Origin: Chryseobacterium nepalense
GTDB lineage: Bacteria > Bacteroidota > Bacteroidia > Flavobacteriales > Weeksellaceae
Length of the DNA: 64,000 bases
Direction of reading: 5' to 3'
Assembly (NCBI RefSeq): GCF_023195755.1
Contig: NZ_CP096203.1
Coordinates: 2,852,001 to 2,916,000 of the forward strand
Each line of letters begins with the position of its first letter. Within the stretch, counting starts at the first letter, position 1. Position numbers and translations under genes: made by a program. The notes beneath the pieces were generated by a model. The model was not told the origin of the DNA. It worked only from the letters and a program-made list of their open reading frames with translations, and ran no database searches. Below, one piece after another: positions 26,737-36,485 of the stretch.

Positions 26737-27972
26737 ATGGACAATATAGCGTTGATTGAATCCTTTGGTGATTTTAAAGACGAAAAGGGAATCAGTAAGA
26801 TTGATCTTATGGCAATTATTGAAGATTCACTGAAAACTCTTTTAAGAAAGAGATACGATTCGGATGATCATTTTGATGTGATTGTGAATCCTGATAAAGG
26901 AGATTTTCAGATATTTTTAAATAAAACCATTGTAGAAGACGAGATGTCTGAAGACGATGATCTTGAAATAGAAATTTCCGAAGCTAAAAAGATCGATCCA
27001 ACATTTGAAGTAGGAGAAGATTTTACCATGGAAATTCCTGTTGCACAGTTGGGAAGAAGAAATATTCTTACCCTGAAGCAGATTTTGGCTACGAAATTGC
27101 AGGAGCACAACAATGCTATGCTGTATGAGCAGTTCAAAGACAGAATCGGAGAGATTGTTGTAGGAGAAATTCACCATATTCGCCACAAGCACGTAATTCT
27201 GCTTGATGATGAAGGAAATGAATTTATACTTCCCAAAGAAAATCAGATTCCTTCCGATTTCTTTAAAAAAGGAGAAAATATCAGAGCTATTGTAGAAACA
27301 GTAGATTTCAAAGGGTCAAAACCACAGATTATTATTTCCAGAACTGCACCTAAATTTCTTGAGAAATTATTAGAACTGGAAATTCCTGAAATCCAGGACG
27401 GAACGATTATTTTGAAAAAAGTAGTGAGAATTCCTGGTGAGAAAGCAAAAATTGCAGTAGATGCTTACGACGACAGAATTGATCCGGTAGGAGCTTGTGT
27501 AGGGGTGAAGGGATCAAGAATTCACGGTGTGGTAAGAGAATTGAGAAATGAAAATATCGATGTGATCCAGTGGTCTAAAAACCCTGAAATTTTGGTAAAG
27601 AGAGCTTTAGGAAATGTTACCATCAATAAAATTGACATCAACGAGGAACAACAGTATGCGTTAGTATACACTCCGGTTGAAGAGATTTCCAAAGTAATCG
27701 GAAAACAAGGTCAGAATATCAGACTTGCTTCTTGGCTGACAGGTTATGAGATCGATGTACACAGAGAAGCCAGTGAAGATGATGATGTTGAACTGAAAGA
27801 ATTCAATGACGATATTGATCAGTGGATTATTGATGAATTCAAGAAAGTGGGGCTTACCACTGCAAAATCGGTTTTGGATAAAGAAACCGAAAGTTTATTG
27901 AATATGGTAGATCTTGAAGAGGAAACCATTGAAGAAGTGAAACGTATTCTGAGAGAAGAATTTGAAGATTAA
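26737..27972 (+). CDS. nusA: Transcription termination/antitermination factor NusA
   Basis: This 411-residue protein has the N-terminal RNA polymerase-binding domain (residues 1-125), an S1 domain (about 130-200, VVGEIHHIRHKHVILLDD) and two KH domains (about 200-345, GACVGVKGSRIHGVVREL and VIGKQGQNIRLAS). The acidic tail is short, and the C-terminal acidic repeats of E. coli NusA are absent, as usual in Bacteroidetes. The gene follows rimP after 15 bases. Confidence 0.95.
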   Translation: MDNIALIESFGDFKDEKGISKIDLMAIIEDSLKTLLRKRYDSDDHFDVIVNPDKGDFQIFLNKTIVEDEMSEDDDLEIEISEAKKIDPTFEVGEDFTMEIPVAQLGRRNILTLKQILATKLQEHNNAMLYEQFKDRIGEIVVGEIHHIRHKHVILLDDEGNEFILPKENQIPSDFFKKGENIRAIVETVDFKGSKPQIIISRTAPKFLEKLLELEIPEIQDGTIILKKVVRIPGEKAKIAVDAYDDRIDPVGACVGVKGSRIHGVVRELRNENIDVIQWSKNPEILVKRALGNVTINKIDINEEQQYALVYTPVEEISKVIGKQGQNIRLASWLTGYEIDVHREASEDDDVELKEFNDDIDQWIIDEFKKVGLTTAKSVLDKETESLLNMVDLEEETIEEVKRILREEFED

Positions 27973-28050
27973 GATTTGTAAATAAATTTTAATAAACAGT
28001 AAAAAAGAAATACTTTAATTTTAAGAATTAAAAAACAGTAAATAATATAG

Positions 28051-31000
28051 ATGCCAAAAATTAGATTAAATAAAGCGGTTAAGGAATTCAACATTTCCAT
28101 GTCCAGATTAGTAGAATTTTTACAGTCAAAAGGCATTGAGGTTGAAAGCAATCCTAACGCTCAATTAGAAGAAGCGGCATATTCTGCATTGGAGGCTGAG
28201 TTTGCCAAGGACGGCGAACAGCGCAAGGCTTCCCATGAGGTGGTGATCACAAAAGTTCCGGAAGAAAAACTGGAAATTGAAGAAAAGAAAACCCCTGAAG
28301 TAATAAGAGCTAAAGCTAATAAACCGGAAACTAAAATTTTAGGGAAAATAGACTTAGAGGCTAAAAAACCTGAAGTGGAAGAAACTCCTGCTCCAAAGCC
28401 GGAACCTGTGGCTGAAGAGAAAAAAGAAGTTGCTCCTGAAGTTAAAGCAACACCTGAAAAGCAGGAATTCAAAGTTCTGGATAAAATAGATTTGTCTCAG
28501 ATCGAGTCCCGAAACAGACCCGTGAAAAAAGACAAACCGAAAACAGAAGATAAAAAAGAAGAGGAAAAACCTGTGGAAAAAGCACCTGAAGCGGTGAAAG
28601 AAACACCTAAACCAGCTGAGGAAGTGGCTCCAAAACCTGTAGAAACGAAAGTGGAAGCTCCAAAGCAGGATGATGATCAACAGGAACCTCAGAAAATTGA
28701 AACCGTTTACCAAAAGCTTGACGGACCTAAAATCGTTGGGGAAAAAATCGACTTAACGCAGTTTGCTCCTAAACAAGGCGCAGGTGCTAAAAAGAAGAGA
28801 AAAAGAATTGAGAAGCCGGGACAAAACCCACAAGGTGGAAACAATAACCAACAGGGAGGTAATAACCAAGGTCAGGGAAATCGTCCGCAAGGTCAAGGAG
28901 GTCAGGGTGGAAACCGTAACCAGGGTCAGGGTGGACAAGGCGGTAACCGTTTTGGAAACAATAACCAGGGTGGCGGACAAGGAAACCGTCCTCAGGGACA
29001 AGGTGGCCAAGGTGGAAACCGTTTTGGAAACAATAATCAAGGTGGTCAAAACCGTCCTCAAGGACAAGGAGGCCAAGGAGGAAACAGAGGTGGATTCAAC
29101 AGAGGCGGACAAGGCGGAAACAGACCTGGTCAAAGAACAATGCCTGTTGAATTAACTGATGAACAAGTAAAAAACCAAATCAAGGAAACCCTTGAAAAAC
29201 TTACGAATAAAGGAGGTAAATCCAAATCTGCAAAACACAGAAAAGATAAAAGGAACTTCCGTAGAGAGCAGGACGAACGTCAGCAGGAAATTGATGCAGC
29301 AGACAGAACATTAAAGGTAACTGAATTCATCACGGTTGGTGAATTGGCAAGTTTAATGAACGTGTCTCCTACAGAAGTAATCTCTGCATGTTTCTCATTA
29401 GGAGTTATGGTTACGATGAACCAGAGACTGGAAGCTGATACCTTATTATTAGTAGCAGACGAATTCGGTTATAAAATTGAATTCTCAGATGCTGATCTTG
29501 GAGAATCTGATGCAGAAGAGGAAATCGACTCTGAAGAAGATCTTCTTCCAAGAGCTCCGATTGTAACCGTAATGGGTCACGTTGACCACGGTAAAACATC
29601 TTTACTTGACTATATCAGAAAAACCAACGTAATTGCCGGTGAATCCGGAGGAATTACGCAGCACATCGGTGCTTATAATGTGAAACTGGAAAACGGACAG
29701 AGAATTACATTCTTAGATACACCGGGTCACGAAGCGTTTACGGCGATGAGAGCGAGAGGTGCACAGGTTACTGATATTGCAATTATCGTAATTGCTGCCG
29801 ATGATGATGTAATGCCTCAGACAAAAGAAGCAATCTCCCATGCACAGGCTGCAGGGGTACCAATGATTATTGCCATCAACAAAGTTGATAAGCCGAATGC
29901 AAATCCTGATAATATTCGTCAGCAGCTTTCCGGGATGAATATCCTGGTAGAAGAATGGGGTGGAAATGTTCAGGCACAGGAAATTTCAGCTAAATTTGGT
30001 AACAATGTGGATGTATTGCTTGAGAAAGTTTTATTACAGGCCGAATTACTTGAATTAAAAGCAAATCCTGATCGTTCTGCAAACGGAGTGGTTATTGAAG
30101 CTTCTCTTGATAAGGGTAGAGGCTATGTAGCAACGATGTTGGTGCAAACCGGAACTTTAAGAGTTGGAGATTATGTGGTGGCAGGTAAAAATCACGGTAA
30201 AGTAAAAGCTTTGCTTGATGAAAGGGGTAAAAATCTTTCTGAAGCAGGTCCTTCCATTCCGGCAACTATTTTAGGTCTGGATGGAGCACCTACAGCAGGT
30301 GATAAATTCCGGGTTTATGCTGATGAAAGTGAAGGTAAAGCCATTGCCAACAAGAGAGAACAGCTACAGAGAGAACTATCAATCAGAACTAAAAAACATA
30401 CGACTCTTGAAGAATTAGGCAGACGTATTGCTCTAGGAGAATTCAAAGAATTGAATATTATCCTTAAAGGTGATGTGGACGGTTCGGTAGAAGCACTTTC
30501 TGACCAGTTACAGAGATTATCTACAGAAGAGATCAGTGTTAAAATTCTTCACTCAGGGGTTGGTCAGATCACAGAATCTGATATTAACTTAGCGGCAGCA
30601 TCTGATGCGATTATTATCGGATTCAACGTAAGAGCCGGTGCTAATGCCAAAGATCTTGCAGACAGAGAAGAAATCGAGATCAGAACCTATTCTGTAATCT
30701 ATAAAGCTATCGATGAGGTAAAAGAAGCGATGGAAGGAATGCTTTCTCCGGAAATTCAGGAGCAGGTAATCGGTAATGTGGAAATACGTGAAGTATTCAA
30801 AATTTCCAAAGTGGGAACTATTGCAGGATGTATGGTTCTTACAGGAAAAGTTACGAGACAGTCCAAAGTACGTTTACTGAGAGATGGCATTGTGAAATTC
30901 GATGGTGAGCTTGAAAGTTTAAAACGTTTCAAGGACGATGTGAAAGAAGTCACAAAAGGATACGAATGTGGATTGAACCTGAAAGGATATAACGACATCG

Positions 31001-31059
31001 AAACCGGTGATATTCTGGAAGTTTACGAAGAAGTAGCTGTTAAGAAGAAATTGAAGTAA
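28051..31059 (+). CDS. infB: Translation initiation factor IF-2
   Basis: This 1002-residue GTPase places initiator tRNA on the ribosome. It has an IF2-N helical domain at residues 1-50, a long charged region rich in Lys, Glu and Pro (50-240), a Gly/Asn/Gln/Arg-rich region (about 255-365), then a second IF2-N (about 425-475). The G domain has [12 protein letters not shown] (about 507-518), DTPGHEAF and NKVDK. Domains II-IV follow. Only the low-complexity part is unusual for the family. Confidence 0.97.
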   Translation: MPKIRLNKAVKEFNISMSRLVEFLQSKGIEVESNPNAQLEEAAYSALEAEFAKDGEQRKASHEVVITKVPEEKLEIEEKKTPEVIRAKANKPETKILGKIDLEAKKPEVEETPAPKPEPVAEEKKEVAPEVKATPEKQEFKVLDKIDLSQIESRNRPVKKDKPKTEDKKEEEKPVEKAPEAVKETPKPAEEVAPKPVETKVEAPKQDDDQQEPQKIETVYQKLDGPKIVGEKIDLTQFAPKQGAGAKKKRKRIEKPGQNPQGGNNNQQGGNNQGQGNRPQGQGGQGGNRNQGQGGQGGNRFGNNNQGGGQGNRPQGQGGQGGNRFGNNNQGGQNRPQGQGGQGGNRGGFNRGGQGGNRPGQRTMPVELTDEQVKNQIKETLEKLTNKGGKSKSAKHRKDKRNFRREQDERQQEIDAADRTLKVTEFITVGELASLMNVSPTEVISACFSLGVMVTMNQRLEADTLLLVADEFGYKIEFSDADLGESDAEEEIDSEEDLLPRAPIVTVMGHVDHGKTSLLDYIRKTNVIAGESGGITQHIGAYNVKLENGQRITFLDTPGHEAFTAMRARGAQVTDIAIIVIAADDDVMPQTKEAISHAQAAGVPMIIAINKVDKPNANPDNIRQQLSGMNILVEEWGGNVQAQEISAKFGNNVDVLLEKVLLQAELLELKANPDRSANGVVIEASLDKGRGYVATMLVQTGTLRVGDYVVAGKNHGKVKALLDERGKNLSEAGPSIPATILGLDGAPTAGDKFRVYADESEGKAIANKREQLQRELSIRTKKHTTLEELGRRIALGEFKELNIILKGDVDGSVEALSDQLQRLSTEEISVKILHSGVGQITESDINLAAASDAIIIGFNVRAGANAKDLADREEIEIRTYSVIYKAIDEVKEAMEGMLSPEIQEQVIGNVEIREVFKISKVGTIAGCMVLTGKVTRQSKVRLLRDGIVKFDGELESLKRFKDDVKEVTKGYECGLNLKGYNDIETGDILEVYEEVAVKKKLK
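28840..29125 (+). repeat. Degenerate repeats coding the Gly/Asn/Gln/Arg-rich segment of IF-2
   Basis: Short units coding GGQGGNR and [10 protein letters not shown] recur many times. Two units near 28937 and 29003 are almost the same over about 40 bases. The translation forms an RGG-like disordered segment. Confidence 0.8.
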
Positions 31060-31078
31060 TTTAATTTTGTATATTATT

Positions 31079-31117
31079 AAGCTCCGCCCGCATCTTCGAT
31101 GCGGGCGGAGCTTTTTT
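31079..31117 (+). terminator. Strong intrinsic terminator after infB
   Basis: A perfect 15-base stem (31079-31093 with 31099-31113) and a CTTCG loop are followed by a run of T. It ends the rimP-nusA-infB operon. Confidence 0.92.
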
Positions 31118-31140
31118 TATGTCAATTTGTTTGAAAACAT

Positions 31141-31204
31141 GAACGTCAGTTTGGGTGTCCGATGAAATCGGGATGTATCGAGAACCAGTGAACAGATGAC
31201 GTTC
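31141..31204. repeat. REP/MITE-like palindromic element
   Basis: Outer inverted repeats GAACGTCA (31141-31148) and TGACGTTC (31197-31204) enclose an inner palindrome CCGAT-GAA-ATCGG (31159-31171) and a GTATCGAGAAC block. Its form suggests a dispersed intergenic repeat. Only one copy is in the window. Confidence 0.45.
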
Positions 31205-31314
31205 TTCATTCAATAAACTTCTCAATACAATTTTTCAAAATCTATTCGAAGCGACGAATAAAGTCAAAAAATAAGAAGTTTGAAAATATACATCACGAGA
31301 TTTGGCGAATGTAT

Positions 31315-32055
31315 TTAAACAGACGGGTTTTCCGCATTCCCTAAATTGGAGCTTTCCGTTCTGTTCACCAAAAGCTTATTGTACTGATCCGTTAATGCGT
31401 TAAGCTGATTGATAACGGTAGCATATGGCGAAGGCGGAGTTTCCACCAGGAGATGAAGCGCATCAATCCTGTCCCTTAATGCATAATAGGCAGTATTCGT
31501 TTCTTCCCTTTTCAGCTTGATGGTTTCCGGGTTTGCATCACCGTATTCTTGGGTTCTGGAAAGATATTTCGTGTTGAATTCTTCGTTGACGGTTTTCAGT
31601 TCGTTTACCCAAGCTGAAAGATTAAAAGTAGAAACAGCATCCGTAAGTTCGGGTTTACTTTGCCAGTCGAGTATGATGTTGTTGAGGGTAGCTGTCTCTG
31701 CCTGGTAATTCAGTCGGGCAATACCGCTGCCGTAAAGTTCCATGTTGGAGAGCAGAAGCTGTGCCTGCTGTTGTCTGCCAGCTTCATAATGGTAGGTTTG
31801 GCTGAGCAGGAAATAGTAGATTCCGTTGACGGCATTATCCCTTCTTTCATCCAGTATCAAAAGTTCCTGAGTTTTCTCGCTTGCCATTGCTTTTTTGTAC
31901 AGGGCTTCCAGTTCGGTAATTTTCCCGGCAAAAGCATTGAGTTTGGCTTCGATCCCTAACTGTATAGAGTTATTCAGGTTGATAATACCTAAATAATCTT
32001 TCACATATTGCAGGTACTCTGCGTTACGAAGTAATTTTAATTCAATTGTGTTCAT
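31315..32055 (-). CDS. DUF6261-like helical protein of unknown function
   Basis: This 246-residue protein is soluble, mainly helical, and has no signal peptide. It resembles the DUF6261 family common in Chryseobacterium, judged from its length and N-terminal LLRNAEYLQYVKDY pattern and the late NQLNALTDQYN block. The gene stands alone between a REP-like element and a tandem 42-base repeat array. No catalytic motif is visible. Function unknown. Confidence 0.72.
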   Translation of the reverse strand: MNTIELKLLRNAEYLQYVKDYLGIINLNNSIQLGIEAKLNAFAGKITELEALYKKAMASEKTQELLILDERRDNAVNGIYYFLLSQTYHYEAGRQQQAQLLLSNMELYGSGIARLNYQAETATLNNIILDWQSKPELTDAVSTFNLSAWVNELKTVNEEFNTKYLSRTQEYGDANPETIKLKREETNTAYYALRDRIDALHLLVETPPSPYATVINQLNALTDQYNKLLVNRTESSNLGNAENPSV

Positions 32056-32455
32056 ATTTTAAAATATTTTTTGTTTTTCTTTTTTGCCGGAATCTTTGTT
32101 ACAGTACTGCGGCAATATTTCCCGCTTACCGGAATGCTTGTTGCAGGGGTGCGGCAGACTTTCCCACCTTCCGGAAAACCTCTTGCAGGGGTGCGGGAAG
32201 CTTTCCGGAAACAGGGAATATTATTTCGCATCCTGTGACTGACTTATCCATAACTCTACCTGCGCTTTTCAGTCATACAATATTCAACTAATGTCATGGC
32301 GCATTGTATTTTTTCCAAAAGTACATAAAAATTTCTTTTAATAATATAATCCGGAAACCAGTAATTTTCTTCCGTATATTTTTCGAATATTTGTCACCTA
32401 TTTGTTGAGTTATAAAAAAGTGATATATTTAACCATTAAAACATTAACCATTAGG
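32056..32455. other. Intergenic region with the 42-base repeat array and no clear gene
   Basis: This 400-base gap separates divergent genes. It holds the tandem array at 32087-32212 and AT-rich DNA with partial -7-like sequences near 32370-32400. A plus-strand frame of 81 codons across the array only reflects the repeats. Confidence 0.6.
32087..32212. repeat. Tandem 42-base repeats, three units
   Basis: Units start at 32087, 32129 and 32171, each with CCGGAA and a central TTGCAGGGGTGCGG-type block. Unit one is the most diverged. A related copy in inverse orientation lies at 63108-63148. Confidence 0.8.
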
Positions 32456-34060
32456 ATGAAGACTCTATTTTTCAGGCTCTGCCTGACTCTTCTGGTCAGC
32501 CTTTCTGTGTATTCCTGCAGAACTGACCAGTTCAATGAAAACGACAACTACCACAACAGCTCAAAATTCCAGCTTATCTCGAAGCGAATTTCCCTGGACG
32601 AAGCAATACACAAACTGAAGCTTATTCCTGAAATTGAGAAGGTAAAAACCGTGATGAATGCTCAGGCAAAAACAGTAAATTACGGAAACGGTATTTCCAT
32701 CGATACCGATGATGTAACGTATATCGAAAACGGACCCAATTACCATACCTACACATTCAATATCAAGCGGGAAAATGCTCCGGCAGATGCTCCTGTTGAG
32801 AATCTCGTGTTGAGCCCTCTTACCGATGGCACTTACAGAGAGCTTTTGTTTTCTTACAATCTTAGCTTACAGGAAAAGCAAATCCTGATGAATGGGGGCT
32901 TTGTAGATACCAAAAATAAAGTGACTGTTACCGATCTGCAAAAAGGCACTTTCAACGGTGGCGGCCAACTTTCTAAAAGCACGGTATGTACCTGGACTAT
33001 AGATACTCATTATACAACCTGCAGTGAAGGGGTGCATTCACATGGTGAGCCTGCGGGAAGCGGAGAGCCCGGTACCGGTACCTGTAATGCAAAAACTTTA
33101 TCTCAATTGATTGTACTGGTTGTAGGAGATTGTAAAGCGATAGGAGACGACGGTACTCCTGGTGGATCTACCGGTCCGGGTACAACCGGCCCCGGAACCT
33201 CACCGGGAGGACTAGGAAGCGGTGAAAATGATGGCAGCGGAAACACCGGCTTACCATCCAATGAAGTCGGAAACTGCAACGGTGGCCTGACGGCTCCCCA
33301 AACCCCCAATTATGATATAAGTGATGGAGGATGTGGCGGCGGAATACCTACACAGCCAACTTTGCCTACTAAAAGTATAACACCCTGTGCAATGCTCAAA
33401 AGAAACTCTAATGATACGGTGTTTCAGGATAAACTTGATGACTTAAAAACACGGGTGATGCCATCGACAAACGGGTATGATGAGCATGAAACTGCTGTTG
33501 TCGTAACCAATGATCACGGACAGCTTGTTTATAACACCTACGTTATGCCAAAAGAAATAGGCCCCAACGTACAAGCTGTAAAAACAGGAATTACTAACTC
33601 TGATATTGCAGTGATGCACAATCATACGGTGAAGTCTGCTTTTCTGGCTCCTTCTTATCTTGATCTGGTAGACTTCTATGATCATTACAAATATTTGGAT
33701 GCTGCGGTTAAACCATATTATATTTATTACCTTGCATGCTATAACGGCGAAGTATATGCCCTGAAAGCAGATAATATTGCTGCTTTAGATGCTTTCTTTG
33801 CAGAATTTACAACCATTGGTAGCGGAAACTTTTCTAAGGATGAACAAGCAAAGGCTTATAACAAAATGAAAAGAATTTATAAGATAAATGGAATGAAGGA
33901 TGAAATTCCTCACGATAAAGAAAAGTCTGAAAAGATATTTTTGAGGATTATTCAGAGTTTCGGAAATGGAATCAGTTTATACCGAAGAAACAATACCACA
34001 TGGGGTAAATTAAAATTAGATCCCGACGGAACAGTGAAAACAGATGATTGTCCTTTATAA
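32456..34060 (+). CDS. Lipoprotein with a C-terminal JAMM-like motif
   Basis: This 534-residue protein has a lipoprotein signal peptide ending LSVYSC. A globular N-terminal region is followed by a Gly/Pro/Thr/Ser-rich linker (about 230-290) and a C-terminal domain. In that domain Glu345 (HETAVVV), His388-x-His390 (MHNHT), Ser400 and Asp403 (PSYLD) line up with the JAMM metallopeptidase pattern, but with nine residues instead of seven between His and Ser. ATG 32456 is chosen because it starts the signal peptide. It is followed by two more exported proteins. Peptidase activity is only suggested. Confidence 0.7.
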   Translation: MKTLFFRLCLTLLVSLSVYSCRTDQFNENDNYHNSSKFQLISKRISLDEAIHKLKLIPEIEKVKTVMNAQAKTVNYGNGISIDTDDVTYIENGPNYHTYTFNIKRENAPADAPVENLVLSPLTDGTYRELLFSYNLSLQEKQILMNGGFVDTKNKVTVTDLQKGTFNGGGQLSKSTVCTWTIDTHYTTCSEGVHSHGEPAGSGEPGTGTCNAKTLSQLIVLVVGDCKAIGDDGTPGGSTGPGTTGPGTSPGGLGSGENDGSGNTGLPSNEVGNCNGGLTAPQTPNYDISDGGCGGGIPTQPTLPTKSITPCAMLKRNSNDTVFQDKLDDLKTRVMPSTNGYDEHETAVVVTNDHGQLVYNTYVMPKEIGPNVQAVKTGITNSDIAVMHNHTVKSAFLAPSYLDLVDFYDHYKYLDAAVKPYYIYYLACYNGEVYALKADNIAALDAFFAEFTTIGSGNFSKDEQAKAYNKMKRIYKINGMKDEIPHDKEKSEKIFLRIIQSFGNGISLYRRNNTTWGKLKLDPDGTVKTDDCPL

Positions 34061-34077
34061 TTTGAAAAAACAAAGAA

Positions 34078-34650
34078 ATGAATAAACTAATTTTATTAAT
34101 AATATTACTGTTAACTATTAACTGTAAAAGTCAGGCTAACATTATTGACGCTACTGATGTTTGCAATCATAATTCTATTAACTTAAATGATGGAAGTCTG
34201 TATTTGAAAGATATAAGCAATATAATTATGCCCTATTTAGGTGTATGGAAATGGACATCAGGAAACAAAGAAATGACTCTAACATTGATTAAACAGACTA
34301 AATATCACTATACTTCAGGTACAGATAATTATTACGCTGACAGATTGGTTGGTTATTATGTATATAAAGAAAATGGGTTGACAATCATAGATACTTCTGG
34401 AGATAATTTGATGGATGACTATGGATTGAAAGTCGAATTTGACATAGAATGTGGAGGCGGCGTTGTAGCTTCTTTTTTTAAGGATGTCAAAAAAGAGAAA
34501 AGTTTTATAGTAATATTAAAAAAACTCTCAACCACACAAATGAAGTTTACTGGTAAAGTAGGAGAAGGCACTTATCACATTGGGAGAACACCTACTACGG
34601 TTTATCTGGGAAGTACTTTTCCTTTGGAGATGGTTTTTACAAAGCAGTAA
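34078..34650 (+). CDS. DUF6705-like lipoprotein
   Basis: This 190-residue protein has a lipoprotein signal ending LTINC. The pattern MPYLGVWKWTSGNKEMTL and the following strands resemble DUF6705 lipoproteins of Flavobacteriia, which often follow larger exported proteins. It lies 17 bases after the JAMM-like lipoprotein gene. The last 59 bases of the gene region (34597-34655) recur exactly at 35374-35432. Function unknown. Confidence 0.72.
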   Translation: MNKLILLIILLLTINCKSQANIIDATDVCNHNSINLNDGSLYLKDISNIIMPYLGVWKWTSGNKEMTLTLIKQTKYHYTSGTDNYYADRLVGYYVYKENGLTIIDTSGDNLMDDYGLKVEFDIECGGGVVASFFKDVKKEKSFIVILKKLSTTQMKFTGKVGEGTYHIGRTPTTVYLGSTFPLEMVFTKQ

Positions 34651-34655
34651 GAATA
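34597..34655 (+). repeat. 59-base direct repeat, copy 1 (3' end of the DUF6705 gene)
   Basis: Identical to 35374-35432. It runs from the codons for TVYLGS to just past the stop. Confidence 0.93.
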
Positions 34656-35311
34656 TGAAGGTTGCTATATTTATCTTAAACTTTATTTATTGTTTTACAT
34701 ATTCACAGAAATATGAATATCGATATCAATTTTTTTTTATAGGAGAAAAAATAGAAGAAAAACAAGAATTAAAACTTAGCAATAGAATTATTATTCCCAG
34801 TTATAAATATGAGCATGATTTTTTTAAAATAGATGATGATGTTGTTCTTTTACCGTTAATGAAAAGAAATGTTCCTTTGAGAGAAAGTATTGAAAGCCAA
34901 ACAACTTACAAGGTTATAAAAGTAATAAAAGGACAGTATGATGAAAAACTGTTAAGTTCTGTTCATACGACATATATCTCTGAGCCCCCAATCTTTGAAA
35001 TTCAAGAAGCAAAAAAAAGTCAATATGTTCTTATTGGTGTTATAAGATTAGAAAATATGTGGTGTCAAAGTTTTGTAGAGAAAGTCTACCCGATTAAAAA
35101 TAATAAGTGGGTTTTGCCTTATAAAAATAATTACCCTTTTATTAATTATAAAAAAGTATTTCCTAAGAAAATAAAAAATTCTGAAAGGGTAAAAATGATA
35201 ATCAACGACTCGTTTTATAATACAAAACATTACTCTATGCCTGAGTTTGTAAAACCATACTATAAAAAAAGGAAAAAATATATAGCAGTCACTCAAGCAT
35301 TTGTTTTCTGA
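34655..35311 (+). CDS. Secreted protein of unknown function
   Basis: This 218-residue protein begins with a signal peptide (KVAIFILNFIYCFTYS) and is rich in Lys, Tyr and Phe. I do not recognise a family. The start ATG at 34655 lies 4 bases after the DUF6705 stop, so it is probably cotranscribed. The segment KVIKVIKGQYDEKLLSSV resembles beta-strand-rich exported proteins but no active site is visible. Very AT-rich DNA suggests accessory status. Confidence 0.65.
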   Translation: MKVAIFILNFIYCFTYSQKYEYRYQFFFIGEKIEEKQELKLSNRIIIPSYKYEHDFFKIDDDVVLLPLMKRNVPLRESIESQTTYKVIKVIKGQYDEKLLSSVHTTYISEPPIFEIQEAKKSQYVLIGVIRLENMWCQSFVEKVYPIKNNKWVLPYKNNYPFINYKKVFPKKIKNSERVKMIINDSFYNTKHYSMPEFVKPYYKKRKKYIAVTQAFVF

Positions 35312-35330
35312 ATTTGAAGAAAAAAAGATA

Positions 35331-35432
35331 TTTGGGAGAGTGAAAAATTATCTTACTAAGAGAACATTCTACCACGGTTTATCTGGGAAGTACTTTTCCT
35401 TTGGAGATGGTTTTTACAAAGCAGTAAGAATA
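35331..35432 (+). pseudogene. Remnant 3' end of a second DUF6705-like gene
   Basis: In the frame matching copy 1 it reads TTVYLGSTFPLEMVFTKQ followed by a stop. The 59 bases 35374-35432 equal 34597-34655 exactly, and about 40 bases upstream are diverged but alignable. The rest of the gene is missing, so a tandem duplication was followed by deletion. Confidence 0.78.
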
Positions 35433-35466
35433 AAAGAGATTGTCTCACAAGAAACAATCTCTTTCT
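35433..35466. terminator. Hairpin terminator after the lipoprotein group
   Basis: AAAGAGATTGT (35433-35443) pairs with ACAATCTCTTT (35454-35464). The T tract is short. Confidence 0.6.
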
Positions 35467-35510
35467 ATAATCCAGAAGGAAAATTTAACACTATAATTCT
35501 GGATAAACTT

Positions 35511-36209
35511 TTATTGATTTAGAAAATTAACCAGTTTTTTCAGATCTTCTTCTTTATCAAATCGAATTTTATTCTCCTTAAGAAAACTGTTTAGAGCTTC
35601 TTTTTTTTCAGGAAATTGTTCGATAATTTCTTTCTTATTGTTTGGACGCTTGATAAATCCTTTTTCTGTTTTAATATAATAAGTCGGAGGTAAGATATTA
35701 AAATTAGCAGGCTTATCCGTCGCATAAGAATTTGGTGCAGGCACAAAATCATTAAATTTAGCTTTCACCTTTTTGTATAGTGAGTTTTTGCCACTTGCTA
35801 TCTCAAAAAAATATCCCTTCAAATCATCGTCAATATTTAATTTCACCAATACTTGCTTCGTATCAGTGAATTCAACTCTTGTAAAAGGATTCTCAGGTAA
35901 AAGGGCCAGAACTTCATCTCCTTTCAGAAATTCTATATTATCAGAATAGGCATTATAGCGTGCAGGTGCTGTTTCAGCATTCATCTTATCAGAAATAATA
36001 AATCTTGCCGGAGAAAATGTTTTGTCTAAATAAGGTGTACCTTTAATTTCATCATATGATAACCCCCTTTTTGAGCCTGGAGAATCTACTTTAAACATTG
36101 AGCCTCCCGTGGATAATTGTCCACCACTGTATGATAATGCGGTTAATTGCTGTGCAGATAAAGTATATGATGATATTAATATAATAATACCTATAATCTT
36201 TTTTGTCAT
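35511..36209 (-). CDS. Secreted protein of unknown function
   Basis: This 232-residue protein has a signal peptide ending TLSAQ. The mature part has no motif I can assign; there are PARFIISD and FIKRPNNKKEI blocks and a charged C-terminus (EDLKKLVNFLNQ). It is convergent with the lipoprotein group and upstream of a run of ATT repeats. No partner gene is apparent. Confidence 0.7.
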   Translation of the reverse strand: MTKKIIGIIILISSYTLSAQQLTALSYSGGQLSTGGSMFKVDSPGSKRGLSYDEIKGTPYLDKTFSPARFIISDKMNAETAPARYNAYSDNIEFLKGDEVLALLPENPFTRVEFTDTKQVLVKLNIDDDLKGYFFEIASGKNSLYKKVKAKFNDFVPAPNSYATDKPANFNILPPTYYIKTEKGFIKRPNNKKEIIEQFPEKKEALNSFLKENKIRFDKEEDLKKLVNFLNQ

Positions 36210-36240
36210 TTTTATAAACTTTATTGTAAAATTACAAAAT

Positions 36241-36262
36241 ATATTATTATTATTATTATTAT
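36241..36262. repeat. ATT trinucleotide run
   Basis: About seven ATT repeats lie upstream of the minus-strand gene 35511-36209, close to where its promoter should be. Length changes could alter promoter spacing. Confidence 0.7.
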
Positions 36263-36426
36263 AAGTTATGCTTATTTATTAATGAGAATTTAATTTTAAT
36301 AATTGAGATAATTTGAATATAGTTTTATTTGTATTAAATGCAAATATCGATTATCTTTTGGAGCATAAAATGTTTCCAGCGAATATCGCATTCGGAATAA
36401 TAAGAGGATTACATATGGTTTGTAAT

Positions 36427-36464
36427 AAAAAAAGAGCTTCTCACAAATGCGAGAAACTCTTTTT
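36427..36464 (-). terminator. Terminator downstream of the S8 protease gene
   Basis: AAAAAGAG-c-TTCTC pairs with GAGAA-a-CTCTTTTT around the loop ACAAATGC. It can act in both directions and lies 22 bases past the protease stop. Confidence 0.78.
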
Positions 36465-36485
36465 ATTTTTTAAACGAACTGTTGT

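Noticed and set aside
28753..29133. Minus-strand open frame of 126 codons rich in Ser, Thr and Leu across the IF-2 gene
   Set aside because: It is the antisense shadow of the Gly/Asn/Gln-rich repeats of infB; it has no start context or known family pattern.
32087..32212. Possible CRISPR array
   Set aside because: The 42-base units are contiguous with no spacers between conserved repeats, and no cas gene is nearby.
32046..32291. Plus-strand open frame of 81 codons with a 14-residue repeat
   Set aside because: The protein repeat only mirrors the 42-base DNA repeats (42 is a multiple of three); the frame overlaps the DUF6261 gene start and has no promoter.
35301..35522. Plus-strand open frame of 73 codons after the secreted protein
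   Set aside because: It reads the duplicated DUF6705 3' end in the wrong frame and runs through a terminator hairpin.
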